A DNA stretch of 64,000 nucleotides. Source: Camarhynchus parvulus. Lineage: Eukaryota; Chordata; Aves; Passeriformes; Thraupidae. The notes under the pieces are model-generated. The model did not search any database, was not told where the DNA came from, and saw only the letters and a program-made list of their open reading frames with translations. The stretch covers positions 2,057,321 through 2,121,320 of the forward strand of contig NC_044577.1 in the NCBI RefSeq assembly GCF_901933205.1, in the 5' to 3' direction. Positions 19,321-29,690 of the stretch are shown here, piece by piece (the first letter of the stretch is position 1; each line of letters begins with the position of its first letter). The translations under genes were made by a program, and so were the position numbers.

Positions 19321-21327
19321 GATCGAAGCGCGCTGTGCGGGGGCTCCTCACGGCACCGCTCTGTCCCGTCCTGTCCCGTCGCGTGCTCCGAGCACTGTGG
19401 CCTGCTCCTGTCACCGCCAGCTCCTTTGTCACCATGTGTCACAAAGGGCCCTTGGACACCCTGTTCCATTCCATGCCACGGTGACCGTGCTGCAGCGTGT
19501 CACAAAGGGCCCTTGCACACACTGCCGCCTGCCCTGGGGCCGCCCCCAGCCCAGCCAGAGCGGCCCAGGCTGGAAGGAATGCCTGGCCCCAGGTGTCTAA
19601 GGCAGCCCAACAGGATCTTTTGGAAGGGCTCAGAGCATCAGCAAACGCTGCCCCTGCTCTGCGGGCTCAGGGCAGCAGAAGGAGCCCCCAGGGCTGCCGA
19701 GGCAGCCGCGCTGGGAAGGGCACGGGGCCTTCCAGGGAAGCTGGCACGGTCTCCTTGGGACACGTCCCGGCCGGTGGCCATCCTAAAGCCGCGGCTGTGA
19801 CACGCACAAGGAACGGGTGGGCCCGGGCACCAATGCTGCTCTGAGCCCTGGGGCCCGGGCAGCGCTGACATCAGCAGCTGTGGCAGAGTCCCCGGCCAAG
19901 CAGAGCTGCCACCCCCCGAGCCCTGGCAGCGCTGGTGCCCGTCTCCTGCCCCAGAGACCTGTGCCCCCGGGGGGCTTCTGTGCCACAGGGAGCCAAAGCC
20001 CACGTGCACTGGGGGCTGATGGCAGGAGCACCTGGAGCAACTGCTGGCAACACTTGGTCTCTGTCAGAAGGTCTTACTCCATGCTGGAATTTTTTCTCAT
20101 TCTTCACTGCCTTCTCCCTTCCCCTGCCCCTCTGCCAAGTGCAGTGGGCCTCAAAGACTCAGTTGAGCACAGAGAGCCAAAGGGGGACACTGGCAACTTC
20201 CTCACTGGGAGCTCCCTGGGAAGCACTTTCCTTGAGAAGCAAGCCCCTTTCCTCCAAAGCTCTTTCCCCAAATGTGTGGCTCTCCTGGGGAGCACCAAGA
20301 CACCCTTAAGAAATGCTGGCAAGGCTGAATGACGTCAGGTCCTTTCAGGACAGGCACTCCAGCTCTAGCTCCTGTTGGCCCAAGTGAGTTTCCAGGTGCA
20401 GGTTCAGAGGTGCAGCCCCAGGCCCTCTACAAACACAAGCTGCCCGCTGCCTCTTCACCTGCCTCAGCTCCTGCCTGCGCTCACGGCACCAAAACCAGGC
20501 TGTTCCTGGCCAGGGACCGGAGCCCTGCTCCTGCAGGATGCTCTTGCCAGCACCTTCCAGGTCTCTCTGCTGTGCACACAGAGCTTTTCATGCCGCTCCC
20601 AACAGGCTTTGGAACCCAGAGCACGACGTGGCTGGCTCTGCCAGCAGCACAGCCCAAGCACAGGCGGAGGAAGAAGCAGCAGGGGCTGTTTTGCGGCCAT
20701 GCCCAAGAGAAACTGGAAGGGTGCCCTCCCTCTGCTCTGCCTTGGTTGGCTTTCTGACTGGGGCTGAGCCTGGGGCTGCCATTCCTCCCGTGTGGGGAGC
20801 AGAAGCACAGCCGGGATCCCGGCACTGCCTGACAGCGCTGCGGGCACCGGCACGGCCCCTGTCCCACTCTGGGGCACCGTGCTGCTGCTTCATTTGCCCT
20901 TAGGCACACCCAGAGCTCCCTGCTAAGCCCGCATGCTCTCTGCTTCTGCCCTCTTCCTCATGCTGTGCAGGGATGGAGCACTGCTGTGCTTTCAGGAAGC
21001 TATTCTTGAAAGCTTCCAGCATTCCAAGCTCCTTTGCCCTCCATGGATGCTTGCCATGGAATCCCTCTCAGCTGGGTTCAGAGCATACTCAGGTTGGCTC
21101 TCCCAAAATCCAGGGGCTCCGAGGTGCTCAGCAAGATGTGGAACTGCACAGTGCTGTGGAACTGCACCTTCAGCACAGGCACCTTTCCAGCCTGAGCTGC
21201 CCTCTTTCCTCTGGGTCTGTGCACAAAACACGGCGTGGCAGAGAACGGCAGCAGGGCCTGTGTGTCCCAGGGCCCCGGATTTGCTTCAGCTCCACAGAGA
21301 TGCAGGTAAGGGGGAGAAACCAAAGTG
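19321..21327 (-). other. MROH intergenic unit 1 (5' flank of A, 3' flank of B)
   Basis: The whole block is paralogous to 26661-29317 (which has an LTR in it) and 35531-37080, and in part, inverted, to 59024-59790. It contains a GC-rich proximal segment, the paired GTGTCACAAAGGGCCCTTG repeats and a distal segment running to the poly(A) region of gene B. Overlapping frames on both strands lack conserved coding. It is the spacer of a tandem duplication. Confidence 0.8.
19436..19515 (-). promoter_or_regulatory. Paired 19-base direct repeats in 5' flank
   Basis: GTGTCACAAAGGGCCCTTG occurs at 19436-19454 and 19497-19515. The pair and its spacing recur before copies B (about 26784 and 26846) and C (about 35647 and 35707). 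Conservation in a shared 5' flank suggests, but does not prove, a regulatory role. Confidence 0.45.
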
Positions 21328-21333
21328 TTTATT
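21328..21333 (-). terminator. Poly(A) signal of MROH gene B
   Basis: AATAAA on the minus strand lies about 130 bases beyond the stop codon. Copies C, I and G have it at the same relative place. Confidence 0.8.
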
Positions 21334-21459
21334 AACGGAAGGGAAAGTGAAGGGATGAGATGAGGGCAAAAAAAAGGGGTGGGGAGGGTCTGAGGGCTGG
21401 AGGGAGGGAACTGTCAACAGGGAGTGAGAAGGCAGTAGCTATGGGAGCCTCCCACAGGC

Positions 21460-24400
21460 TCAGCAGTAGCCAGCATCAGCTGTGCCTGGAGCTCCAGTGA
21501 CGCTGAATGGTGGTCCTCTCATCACAGTCTCCTGGTACTGTTCTTGGCACCCTGGATCTCTGAGTCCAGTAGATGACCTTAATTCTGAAGATCTTTGTCC
21601 AAAAATTGCCTGGATTTCCAGGTTAGTGGAGGATGGACTGTCATCTTTGCTCATGGCTTCAAGGGCTGGAAGACAGATGAACTACCAGGGTCAGAGCCCA
21701 GATGGACACCCAGAGATTCTCCTGCTAAGCCCATCGCTCCCAGCTCTCGCATCTGCCACAAGAGACCCTGGCCCTTGCAAGATGCTGGCAACAAATGCCC
21801 TCACCAGTGTCCCTGAAATCGGCCTGTGCTCTGCCCATGCCACCCTTCATCCACACAGGGAGCAAAGCCTGCCACAGCCAGGACAGAGATTGCAGCTCCC
21901 TGCCCAGGCACTGCAGCTCTCCCGGGCAGTCCCCGCTGTCAGCGCGGCCCTCACTCACCCTGAGTGAGAACGTGAAGCTCCGCTGGCTGTCCCTTCAGGC
22001 ACCGCCCGGCCATGCCTGTGAACACAGAGCCTGTCACGGCCCCAGCGGCACAGCTCCCTGCCAGCGGCGCTGCCGGGGCAGCAGGCGGGGCTGGGGCCGA
22101 GCTGCGGCGGGCCGGGCCGGGGAGGGAGCCCGGGCTCGGGGCTCACCGATGAACCTGACGGCCGCCTCTCGTACGGACTCCTGTGGGTTCTCCAGGTAGG
22201 GCAGGGCGCGGCACAGGTACTCGGCCGCTTGGCTCCTGTCCTCTGCCAGCTGCAGAGAGCGGCAGGAGGGAAGGGTTGGCGCGGGCTCAGCCCCTGGGCC
22301 GGGCGCTGCCTGCGCCCAGCCCCGGCCTCCCCTGGCCGCACAGCCCTGAGGCGCGGCCAGCAGCCGCTGGCGCCGGGCTCCCGAGGGCAGGGGGCAGAGG
22401 GCCGGCTGCTGCCCGGGGAGCCGCGGTGCCGGCCCGCAGCCCCGCCGGGCCGGGGCTCCATGGGCACCCGGCTCGGGCCCACGGGAGCCTGGAGAAGAGC
22501 CCGCGCGGCCTCTGGCTGCAGCAGCGGGCAGGGGCACAGCTGCCAGCCCCGCACACTGAGCACCGCGCTCAGGGGCCTTCTCCGGGCTGAGCCTGGGGCT
22601 GCCAGGCCCTCCTTACCAGGCATTTGCCGAACTTTGACAGCTGCCCCTTCTTCACCAGCTGCTTGAGCTTCCTCCTCTTCAGAAACCCGGCCGCACAATG
22701 CAGCGTTTTCTGAGAGGCCTGGAGAGCAGCAGAGACCCAGAGATGGCCCCACAGCCCAGGGCACAGGACCCTCATCCCTGTGCCAAGGCCTGGAGGAGGC
22801 TGCTGTCCCTGAGGTGCCAGAGCAGGAGGCAGCCGAGCCCCGTCCCCGAGATCCACCAGCATCACACAAAACTCACATTCGCCACGCGCTGGTTCTCCTC
22901 ATGGCAGTGCATGTAGAGTGGGAGCAGGCTGAGGTTCGCAGTTCTCTTCAGGGGCTTTTTCCCCTCGTCCACTACTAAGTCTATCACCTTTTCAAACAGC
23001 TGAATGGAGAGCAGCTGCACATTGCTGTTGTCCTGGAGGAAAGGAACCAGAAAGACCTCACCAACAATTTCTCATGGCCCACCTGAGTAAAGGACTAAAA
23101 ATGCCCAGGGCGCAAAATTTCTGGGCAGCATCCAGTCCCATGGCTGGGGCCACAGAGCCTTACATGGTCAAAGAGTTGTACGAGTGCCTCAGCTAGCCTT
23201 GGGGCAGTAGTGCTGGATACCAAGATATCCTTGTAGTGGAGAACATTCATGAAGACACAGAGGGACATCCTGACCACCTCTGCATCTTCATCACCCAGAA
23301 GCTCCACAAGCCGTTGAGACAGCATGCACATTCTCCTGGCCTGTGTGGAACACAAGGCTGTGCTGGGAAGCCATGGACGGCTGCAGCACCACCACCGGCC
23401 TGGCACTGCAAGGCCACCCTGCTGCTGCAGGCAGGGCCCACAGGCCAAAGGCCTGACCCAAAGCACTGGGGCAGGTGAGGCAGGAGAGCTGGGAGCAGCT
23501 GCCTCAGCTCCTGAAGCCCTGCACGCCCATGGGGCTGCTTTCCCCAGTGCAGCTTCAGCCACGGCCCCCTTCTCACCAGGAAGCGATCCCTGATGAGCAC
23601 CACGAGGCTTCTCAGCGCCAGGCGACGCCTCTCCTTGCACTCGCTGTGCAGGTACCTTGACATCATCTCCAGAACACTCTCACTGCACTCACTCAAGTCC
23701 AGGTACTCGAGGACCTGAAAGGCACAGGGCAGTGACAGGGAGCCGGCCAGCAGGAGCCCAGAACCGCACAGGGCTGGGCCCAGGCAGCAGCACAGGGCGT
23801 GGGCACCGTCCCAGGCAGCTGTGGCTGTGAGGGCAGAGAGCTGGGAGGCAGCTGAGCCAGGCAGCGCTGGAAGCAGGCTCACCTCCACAAGGAATGCCAG
23901 GAAGGGCAGATCCCAGCGATGCCCTTCCGTGCTGAGCAGCCCAAGCAGGTGGATGGCAGTGCGACAACACAGGGGGATCACGTCACGGCGCATCTCCCTG
24001 GCAGGAGGAAAAGGGCACCAAGACTCTGAGGCATGGGTGTCAAACATCTCCCCAGAACTGGCTCACAAGGATTTCATCTTTCCCCAGCAACCCTGGAGGG
24101 GATGTGGGCTCTCTGAGAGGCAGCTTCTTATGTGCACCCTCCTCTCCCAGCCTTTTCCAGTCTCCTTGGCTGTCCCTCAGTGACGAGGCCCTCTGGCCCA
24201 TGACCACAGGGACTGTGTGAGGCACAGGGCACAAATGCCCGGGGCAGTGGGGAGCAGGGGGTCTCACCTGGCCAGCAGACCCACGGCATAGTGCTGGGTG
24301 TCAGCACACAGCAGCGTGTCCCAGCCACCCTTGCGTGCCATTTGCATGACCACATTTTCACAGCGCAGTCGGCAGAGCAGAGCCTTCATAGTCTGCACTG

Positions 24401-26399
24401 CAAAACTGTGTGCAGAGCAAAGCCCAGGTCACATTGGGAGCACTGGCTCCTGCCCTGGGGACGTGGGAGGGATGGGAGAAGTGGGATGGAGCACCTGCTG
24501 GGGTTTGTGTTAAGGTGGTGTTCTTCCTGGCATTGCTTCCAAAAGGTGTCAACGTCCTCAGAAGGATGCGCTGTGCTGTCGCAAATTTGAACTATCAGAG
24601 CCACGAGCAGGTGGGGGGCATATTTCTGCATTGCCTCGTGGCACTTGGGCACCTGGATAATCACCCACAGCACCAGAGTTGCCTGCAAAAGAAGCAGCCC
24701 GAGACAGCGCTCAGTGCCGAGGTGTCCATGGGGCAGGGCCCAAGGGCAGATGCAGGAGGAGCAGCGGGCCTGGTGCCCCCTGAGCCTGCCCCTGGCCCAG
24801 GGTTCAGCCCAGCGCCTGAGGCATGGAGAGGATGGAGAGCTGCTGGCGAGGGACCGAGGGGCAAGTAGAGGCCAGATCCAGACACTCACAGCCAGGGCAA
24901 AGACATTTGTGTCATCCCCATCAGAGGTGAACATGCTGTGCACAGGCCAATCCTCCATCACACAGATCAGTGTTGGCAGCACCTTCTCCACTGTGGAACT
25001 TGACGAGCCTATAGTTCTCCATATCATTGTAGCAGCTCTGTGGGATCACAGCTCTGTGTCAGGGGCGTCTCAGTCCCAGTACCATGCCCTGTGCAGCTGT
25101 GGGGGCCCAGGTGACAGAGCCCCGGTGCCCTGAGGGGCAGGGAGGGAGCATTGGCAGCAGGCTTGGGAAACAGAGGGGCCCGAGGGTCCTGGAGCTCTCT
25201 GCCTGTCTGGCAGACCCCATAGCACAGGCTGTGCAGGGCCATGGGCCCCAAAGGCTGGTGATCCCTGAGCTCTCCAGGTTCGTGGACCCCGTACTTGTCA
25301 CATGTTGGGGCACAGCGCAGGAGGGTCAGCACCACACCAGCAGGGTGTTCTTCAGCCAGCCTCAGAATGTTCATGAATAGCCTGACATCGGCAGTCTCAG
25401 AGGACGCAAGTCTCTGGTGCATAATCCTCACCATTTCTGGCACCTGGAAGAGATGTGGGGAAAATTTGGAGTGCTTCCTGAGGGAGGAGATTCCCCAGTT
25501 TCCCCAAAGAAGTGCTTCCCTACCCCCCACACTGCGCTGGCCTCAAAGGCTGAGGCAGGCAAGTGGACATGGCTTGGATGGCCACATGACCCTGGAAGGC
25601 CTCCAGCCGTGGGCAATGGCTGCTTATTACTTCTGATAAAAACCATGAATATCCATGAATAATAAATTGTGGGCATAAATGGCAGTTAAAGGGGGGTAGT
25701 ATCCATGTTTTTTATGACCTCAGTCATCCAGGTGTCTGAATTGGCCTCATTTGTTACCTGGTCAGCCTTCACTATGTAATTACTATATTCCGCACATTCA
25801 ATTGATGGTGTGCTACAATCCATCGGCCTGTATTTGCTTGGATCCTCTTTTTCTGTCTTTCCACATGCCATGAACTTCTGCAGAAGAGCAGGGAAGAGAG
25901 GGACATTCCATGGAGTGCTCCAAACACAGTGCTCAGCTGAGCAGTGACAGCAGGCCCAGCCCAGGTGGGGATGGCTGCAGGTACCTTCAGTGATTTGCTG
26001 AAGCCACCACCAGCGGTGTCCTTTTTCTTCTCTGCATTTGGCAAAGAGCAAGCACAGCCAGAGCTGAGGGGCTGCGGGAGAGGCCGGAGAACACAGCCCA
26101 GCCCTGCGCTCCCCAGGCAGGGAGAGCCCCGGGATGGCCCAGGGGATGGAGCACGGCCACTGCGGGGTGTCTGCCCTGCCCCTGTTCCATCCTGTCCATG
26201 GGCATGTCCCCAGGGGATGGGATGGGATGGGATGGGATGGGGCCAAGCTGGCTGCAGCCATCAGCCCTGTGACCCAGCTGTGTTACTCACTGTCCTGCAC
26301 TGGCTGGGACATTGGCGCTGCTTTACGCTGCTTTGCTGGGGCAGCTGAAGAATCTTTGTTCTTCTTCTTACTGAACAGGCCTTGGCGTTTCTCAGCCAT
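21460..26399 (-). CDS. MROH gene B: complete maestro HEAT-like repeat protein, 15 exons, 650 aa
   Basis: Minus-strand exons: 26291-26399, 25985-26031, 25758-25877, 25295-25443, 24890-25037, 24495-24682, 24268-24405, 23883-23997, 23577-23714, 23164-23340, 22877-23032, 22617-22718, 22147-22249, 21959-22015, 21460-21665. They total 1953 nt in one frame with GT-AG borders and no internal stop. The N-terminus is lysine-rich (SKKKNKD); the body is leucine-rich helical pairs, for example LAEEHPAGVVLTLLRC and MSRYLHSECKERRRLALRSL, as in MROH/HEAT proteins. Two borders are inferred: exon 2 uses an AG six bases inside the usual one, and exon 3 ends at CAG|GTAAC because the usual end is lost. No signal peptide or membrane segment is visible. 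Closest family member is probably MROH7/MROH2B-like; function is unknown, with scaffolding likely. Confidence 0.85.
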
Positions 26400-26660
26400 T
26401 CTCCCAAAATCTGGTGTCGATGGCACCTGCAAGAGAGAGGCCTTGGAAGAGCACTGAGTAGACAAGTCCAATGGTCTGGCGTCAAGGGCAATGGCCGCAA
26501 GGATGGGAGTTCCCTCGGAAAAGTTCCGAGTCACCAAGTCCCGTGGTCTGCCCTTGAGGGGTCCTGCAAAAGAGAAGTCCCGAGAAGGCCACGAGTCACC
26601 GAGTCCTGTGGACTGGACTCGAGGTCACCTGCAGGAGTAAGGTCAAGGAAAAGCTCCGGG
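26400..26660 (-). repeat. 5' tandem module of MROH gene B
   Basis: About four imperfect 65-78 base units lie just before the start codon. Each carries a CGGAACTTTTCCGAGG-like core and several end in a TTGCAGGTGCC-type junction. Frames stay partly open through the array. It could be untranslated exons with internal acceptor sites or an extended N-terminus; the ATG at 26397-26399 is preferred because all copies share M-x-x-x-x-x-x-LF there. Confidence 0.65.
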
Positions 26661-29317
26661 TCAGTAATGAACGAGCGCGCTGTGCGGGGGCTCCTCACAG
26701 CACCGCTCTGTCCCGTCCTGTCCCGTCGCGTGCTCCGAGCACTGTGGCCTGCTCTTGTCACCGCCAGCTCCTTTGTCACCATGTGTCACAAAGGGCCCTT
26801 GGACACCCTGTTCCATTCCATGCCACGGTGACCGTGCTGCAGCGTGTCACAAAGGGCCCTTGCACACACTGCCGCCTGCCCTGGGGCCGCCCCCAGCCCA
26901 GCCAGAGTGGCCCAGGCTGGAAGGAATGCCTGGCCCCAGGTGTCTAAGGCAGCCCAACAGGATCTTTAGGAAGGGCTCAGAGCATCAGCAAATGCTGCCC
27001 TGCTCTGCGGGCTCAGGGCAGCAGAAGGAGCCACCAGGGCTGCCGAGGCAGCCGCGCTGGGAAGGGCACGGGGCCTTCCAGGGAAGCTGGCACGGCCTCC
27101 TTGGGACACGTCCCGGCCGGTGGCCATCCTAAAGCCGCGGTGTGACACGCACAAGGAACGGGTGGGCCCGGGCACCAATGCTGCTCTGAGCCCTGGGGCC
27201 CGGGCAGCGCTGACATCAGCAGCTGTGGCAGAGTCCCCGGCCAAGCAGAGCTGCCACCCCCGAGCCCTGGCAGCGCTGGTGCCCGTCTCCTGCCCCAGAG
27301 ACCTGTGCCCCCGGGGGGCTTCTGTGCCACAGGGAGCCAAAGCCCACGTGCATTGGGGGCTGATGGCAGGAGCACCTGGAGCAACTGCTGGCAACACTTG
27401 GTCTCTGTCAGAAGCTCTTACTCCATGCTGTGTTGTGTTGTGTCTGTATAAGTTGGACTGTTCTGTTCCCCTGTCATGTAATGGTTCTGCCCAGGTTCTC
27501 TTCTCTTTCCTTTGTGCTGCCAGTTATCCCAACTCCTCCCTAGTTGCCTTGGAGATTAATGTATCCTTTCTCCAATCCCTCCCCGGTGCCCTGTCCATCA
27601 GTCGGCGCTCCCATCCTTCTCTCTAGAAACTTCCAGCTAGAGCGTCGATTGATTGGTTCAGGGCCCGGGCCCCACCCTCAAGTTCTCCCCATTGGGGTTC
27701 TCCCTAAGTCAGTCTTTTGTATCCCACTCCCCTCTAAAACTCTATTCGTCAGAGGGTAGACTCCTCCCCTGTCTCCCTCCCTCCTTAGAAGCTGTTGCAG
27801 CCTTCTGCATTCACTCTTGAGCTGTCGGTTTCTCTGGGGCCCTGGATTCACCACAGCTGCAGAGCACTCTCTTTTTCTGCTGACTGTAGCCACAAGCCAA
27901 GCCACGTCCTACCACAAGGTAGCACTGCTGTCATAGCACAGGGCGTTTGCCTTGGCTGCTGTCCCGAACCAGGGAGACCGGGACAGTGCTCCCCTAGTGC
28001 AAGCGGTGCTGGATAGCCAGCTGGGACGTCCGAGGAGGACAGTGCTTCCCCAGCTGGACCGCTTCAATGCTGGAATTATTTTCTCATTCTTCACTGCCTT
28101 CTCCCTTCCCCTGCCCCTCTGCCAAGTGCAGTGGGCCTCAAAGACTCAATTGAGCACAGAGAGCCAAAGGGGGACGCTGGCAACTTCCTCACTGGGAGCT
28201 CCCTGGGAAGCACTTTCCTTGAGAAGCAAGCCCCTTTCCTCCAAAGCTCTTTCCCAAAATGTGTGGCTTTCCTGGGGAGCACCAAGACACCCTTAAGAAA
28301 TGCTGGCAAGGCTGAATGATTTCAGGTGCTTTCAGGACAGGCACTCCAGCTCTAGCTCCTGTTGGCCCAAATGAGTTTCCAGGTGCAGGTTCAGAGGTGC
28401 AGCCCCAGGCCCTCTACAAACACAAGCTGCCCGCTGCCTCTTCACCTGCCTCAGCTCCTGCCTGCGCTCACGGCACCAAAACCAGGCTGTTCCTGGCCAG
28501 GGACCGGAGCCCTGCTCCTGCAGGATGCTCTTGCCAGCACCTTCCAGGTCTCTCTGCTGTGCACTCAGAGCTTTTCATGCCCGCTCCCAACAGGCTTTGG
28601 AACCCAGAGCACAACCTGGCTGGCTCTGCCAGCAGCACAGCCCAAGCACAGGCGGAGGAAGAAGCAGCAGGGGCTGTTTTGTGGCCATGCCCAAGAGAGA
28701 CTGGAAGGGTGCCCTCCCTCTGCTCTGCCTTGGTTGGCTTTCTGACTGGGGCTGAGCCTGGGGCTGCCATTCCTCCCGTGTGGGGAGCAGAAGCACAGCC
28801 GGGATCCCGGCACTGCCTGACACGCCCCCGCGGGCACCGGCACGGCCCCTGTCCCACTCTGGGGCACCGTGCTGCTGCTTCATTTGCCCTTAGGCACACC
28901 CAGAGCTCCCTGCTAAGCCCGCATGCTCTCTGCTTCTGCCCTCTTCCTCATGCTGTGCAGGGATGGAGCACTGCTGTGCTTTCAGGAAGCTATTCTTGAA
29001 AGCTTCCAGCATTCCAAGCTCCTTTGCCCTCCATGGATGCTTGCCATGGAATCCCTCTCAGCTGGGTTCAGAGCATACTCAGGTTAGCTCTCCCAAAATC
29101 CAGGGGCTCCAAGGTGCTCAGCAAGATGTGGAACTGCACAGTGCTGTGGAACTGCACCTTCAGCACAGGCACCTTTCCAGCCTGAGCTGCCCTCGTTCCT
29201 CTGGGCCTGTGCACAAAACACGGCGTGGCAGAGAACGGCAGCAGGGCCTGTGTGTCCCAGGGCCCCGGATTTGCTTCAGCTCCACAGAGATGCAGAGAAA
29301 GTGCAGAATCGAAACTG
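26661..29317 (-). other. MROH intergenic unit 2 (5' flank of B, 3' flank of C)
   Basis: This is a paralogue of 19321-21327, nearly identical over long stretches, interrupted by the solo LTR at 27431-28066. It carries the paired GTGTCACAAAGGGCCCTTG repeats. No gene is supported. Confidence 0.8.
27431..28066 (+). mobile_element. Solo LTR with ATGCTG target duplication
   Basis: A 636-base element begins TGTTGTGTTG and ends CGCTTCA. It is flanked by ATGCTG at 27425-27430 and 28067-28072. The paralogous units at about 20090 and 36310 have a single ATGCTG and no insert, so the insertion is exact. It has GAAACTTC (27626-27633) and an inverted CCAAT box nearby, linking it to the LTR family of this window. 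Confidence 0.93.
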
Positions 29318-29323
29318 TTTATT
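29318..29323 (-). terminator. Poly(A) signal of MROH gene C
   Basis: AATAAA on the minus strand is in the same context as in gene B (ATTAATAAAC beside the conserved GATGCAG flank). Confidence 0.8.
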
Positions 29324-29690
29324 AATGAAAGGCGAAGCAAAGGGATGAGCTGGGAGGGAAAAAGGGAATAGGCAGCGTCTGAGGGCTGGAGGGAGGGAGC
29401 TGTCAACAGGGAGGGAGAGTGGAGGGAAAAAAGGTGATGGGCAGTGTCTGAGGGCTGGTGGGGCAGAGCTATAGAAATGGAGGAATAGTGGAGGGAATAA
29501 ATGGGGATGGGCAGTGTCTGAGGGCTGGAGGGAGAGAGCTGTCAACAGGCAGGGAGAAGGCTGAAGCCGCAAGAACTGTACCCAGCATCAGGTGTGCCAA
29601 GACTTCCAGCAGCGCTGGGAGGCGATGTCCTCTTGGGTGTCTCCTGGTGCTCTTCTTGGGACACTGGTTTACTGGATCCAGAAGATGTCC

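Noticed and set aside
19163..20909. Open frames on both strands in the MROH spacers
   Set aside because: Spacers are nearly identical because of duplication, but frames are interrupted differently in each copy and show no splice pattern.
22034..22865. Multiple GC-rich frames overlapping MROH exons 12-14
   Set aside because: They cross exon-intron borders and differ between paralogues, unlike the exon frames; they are shadows in GC-rich introns.
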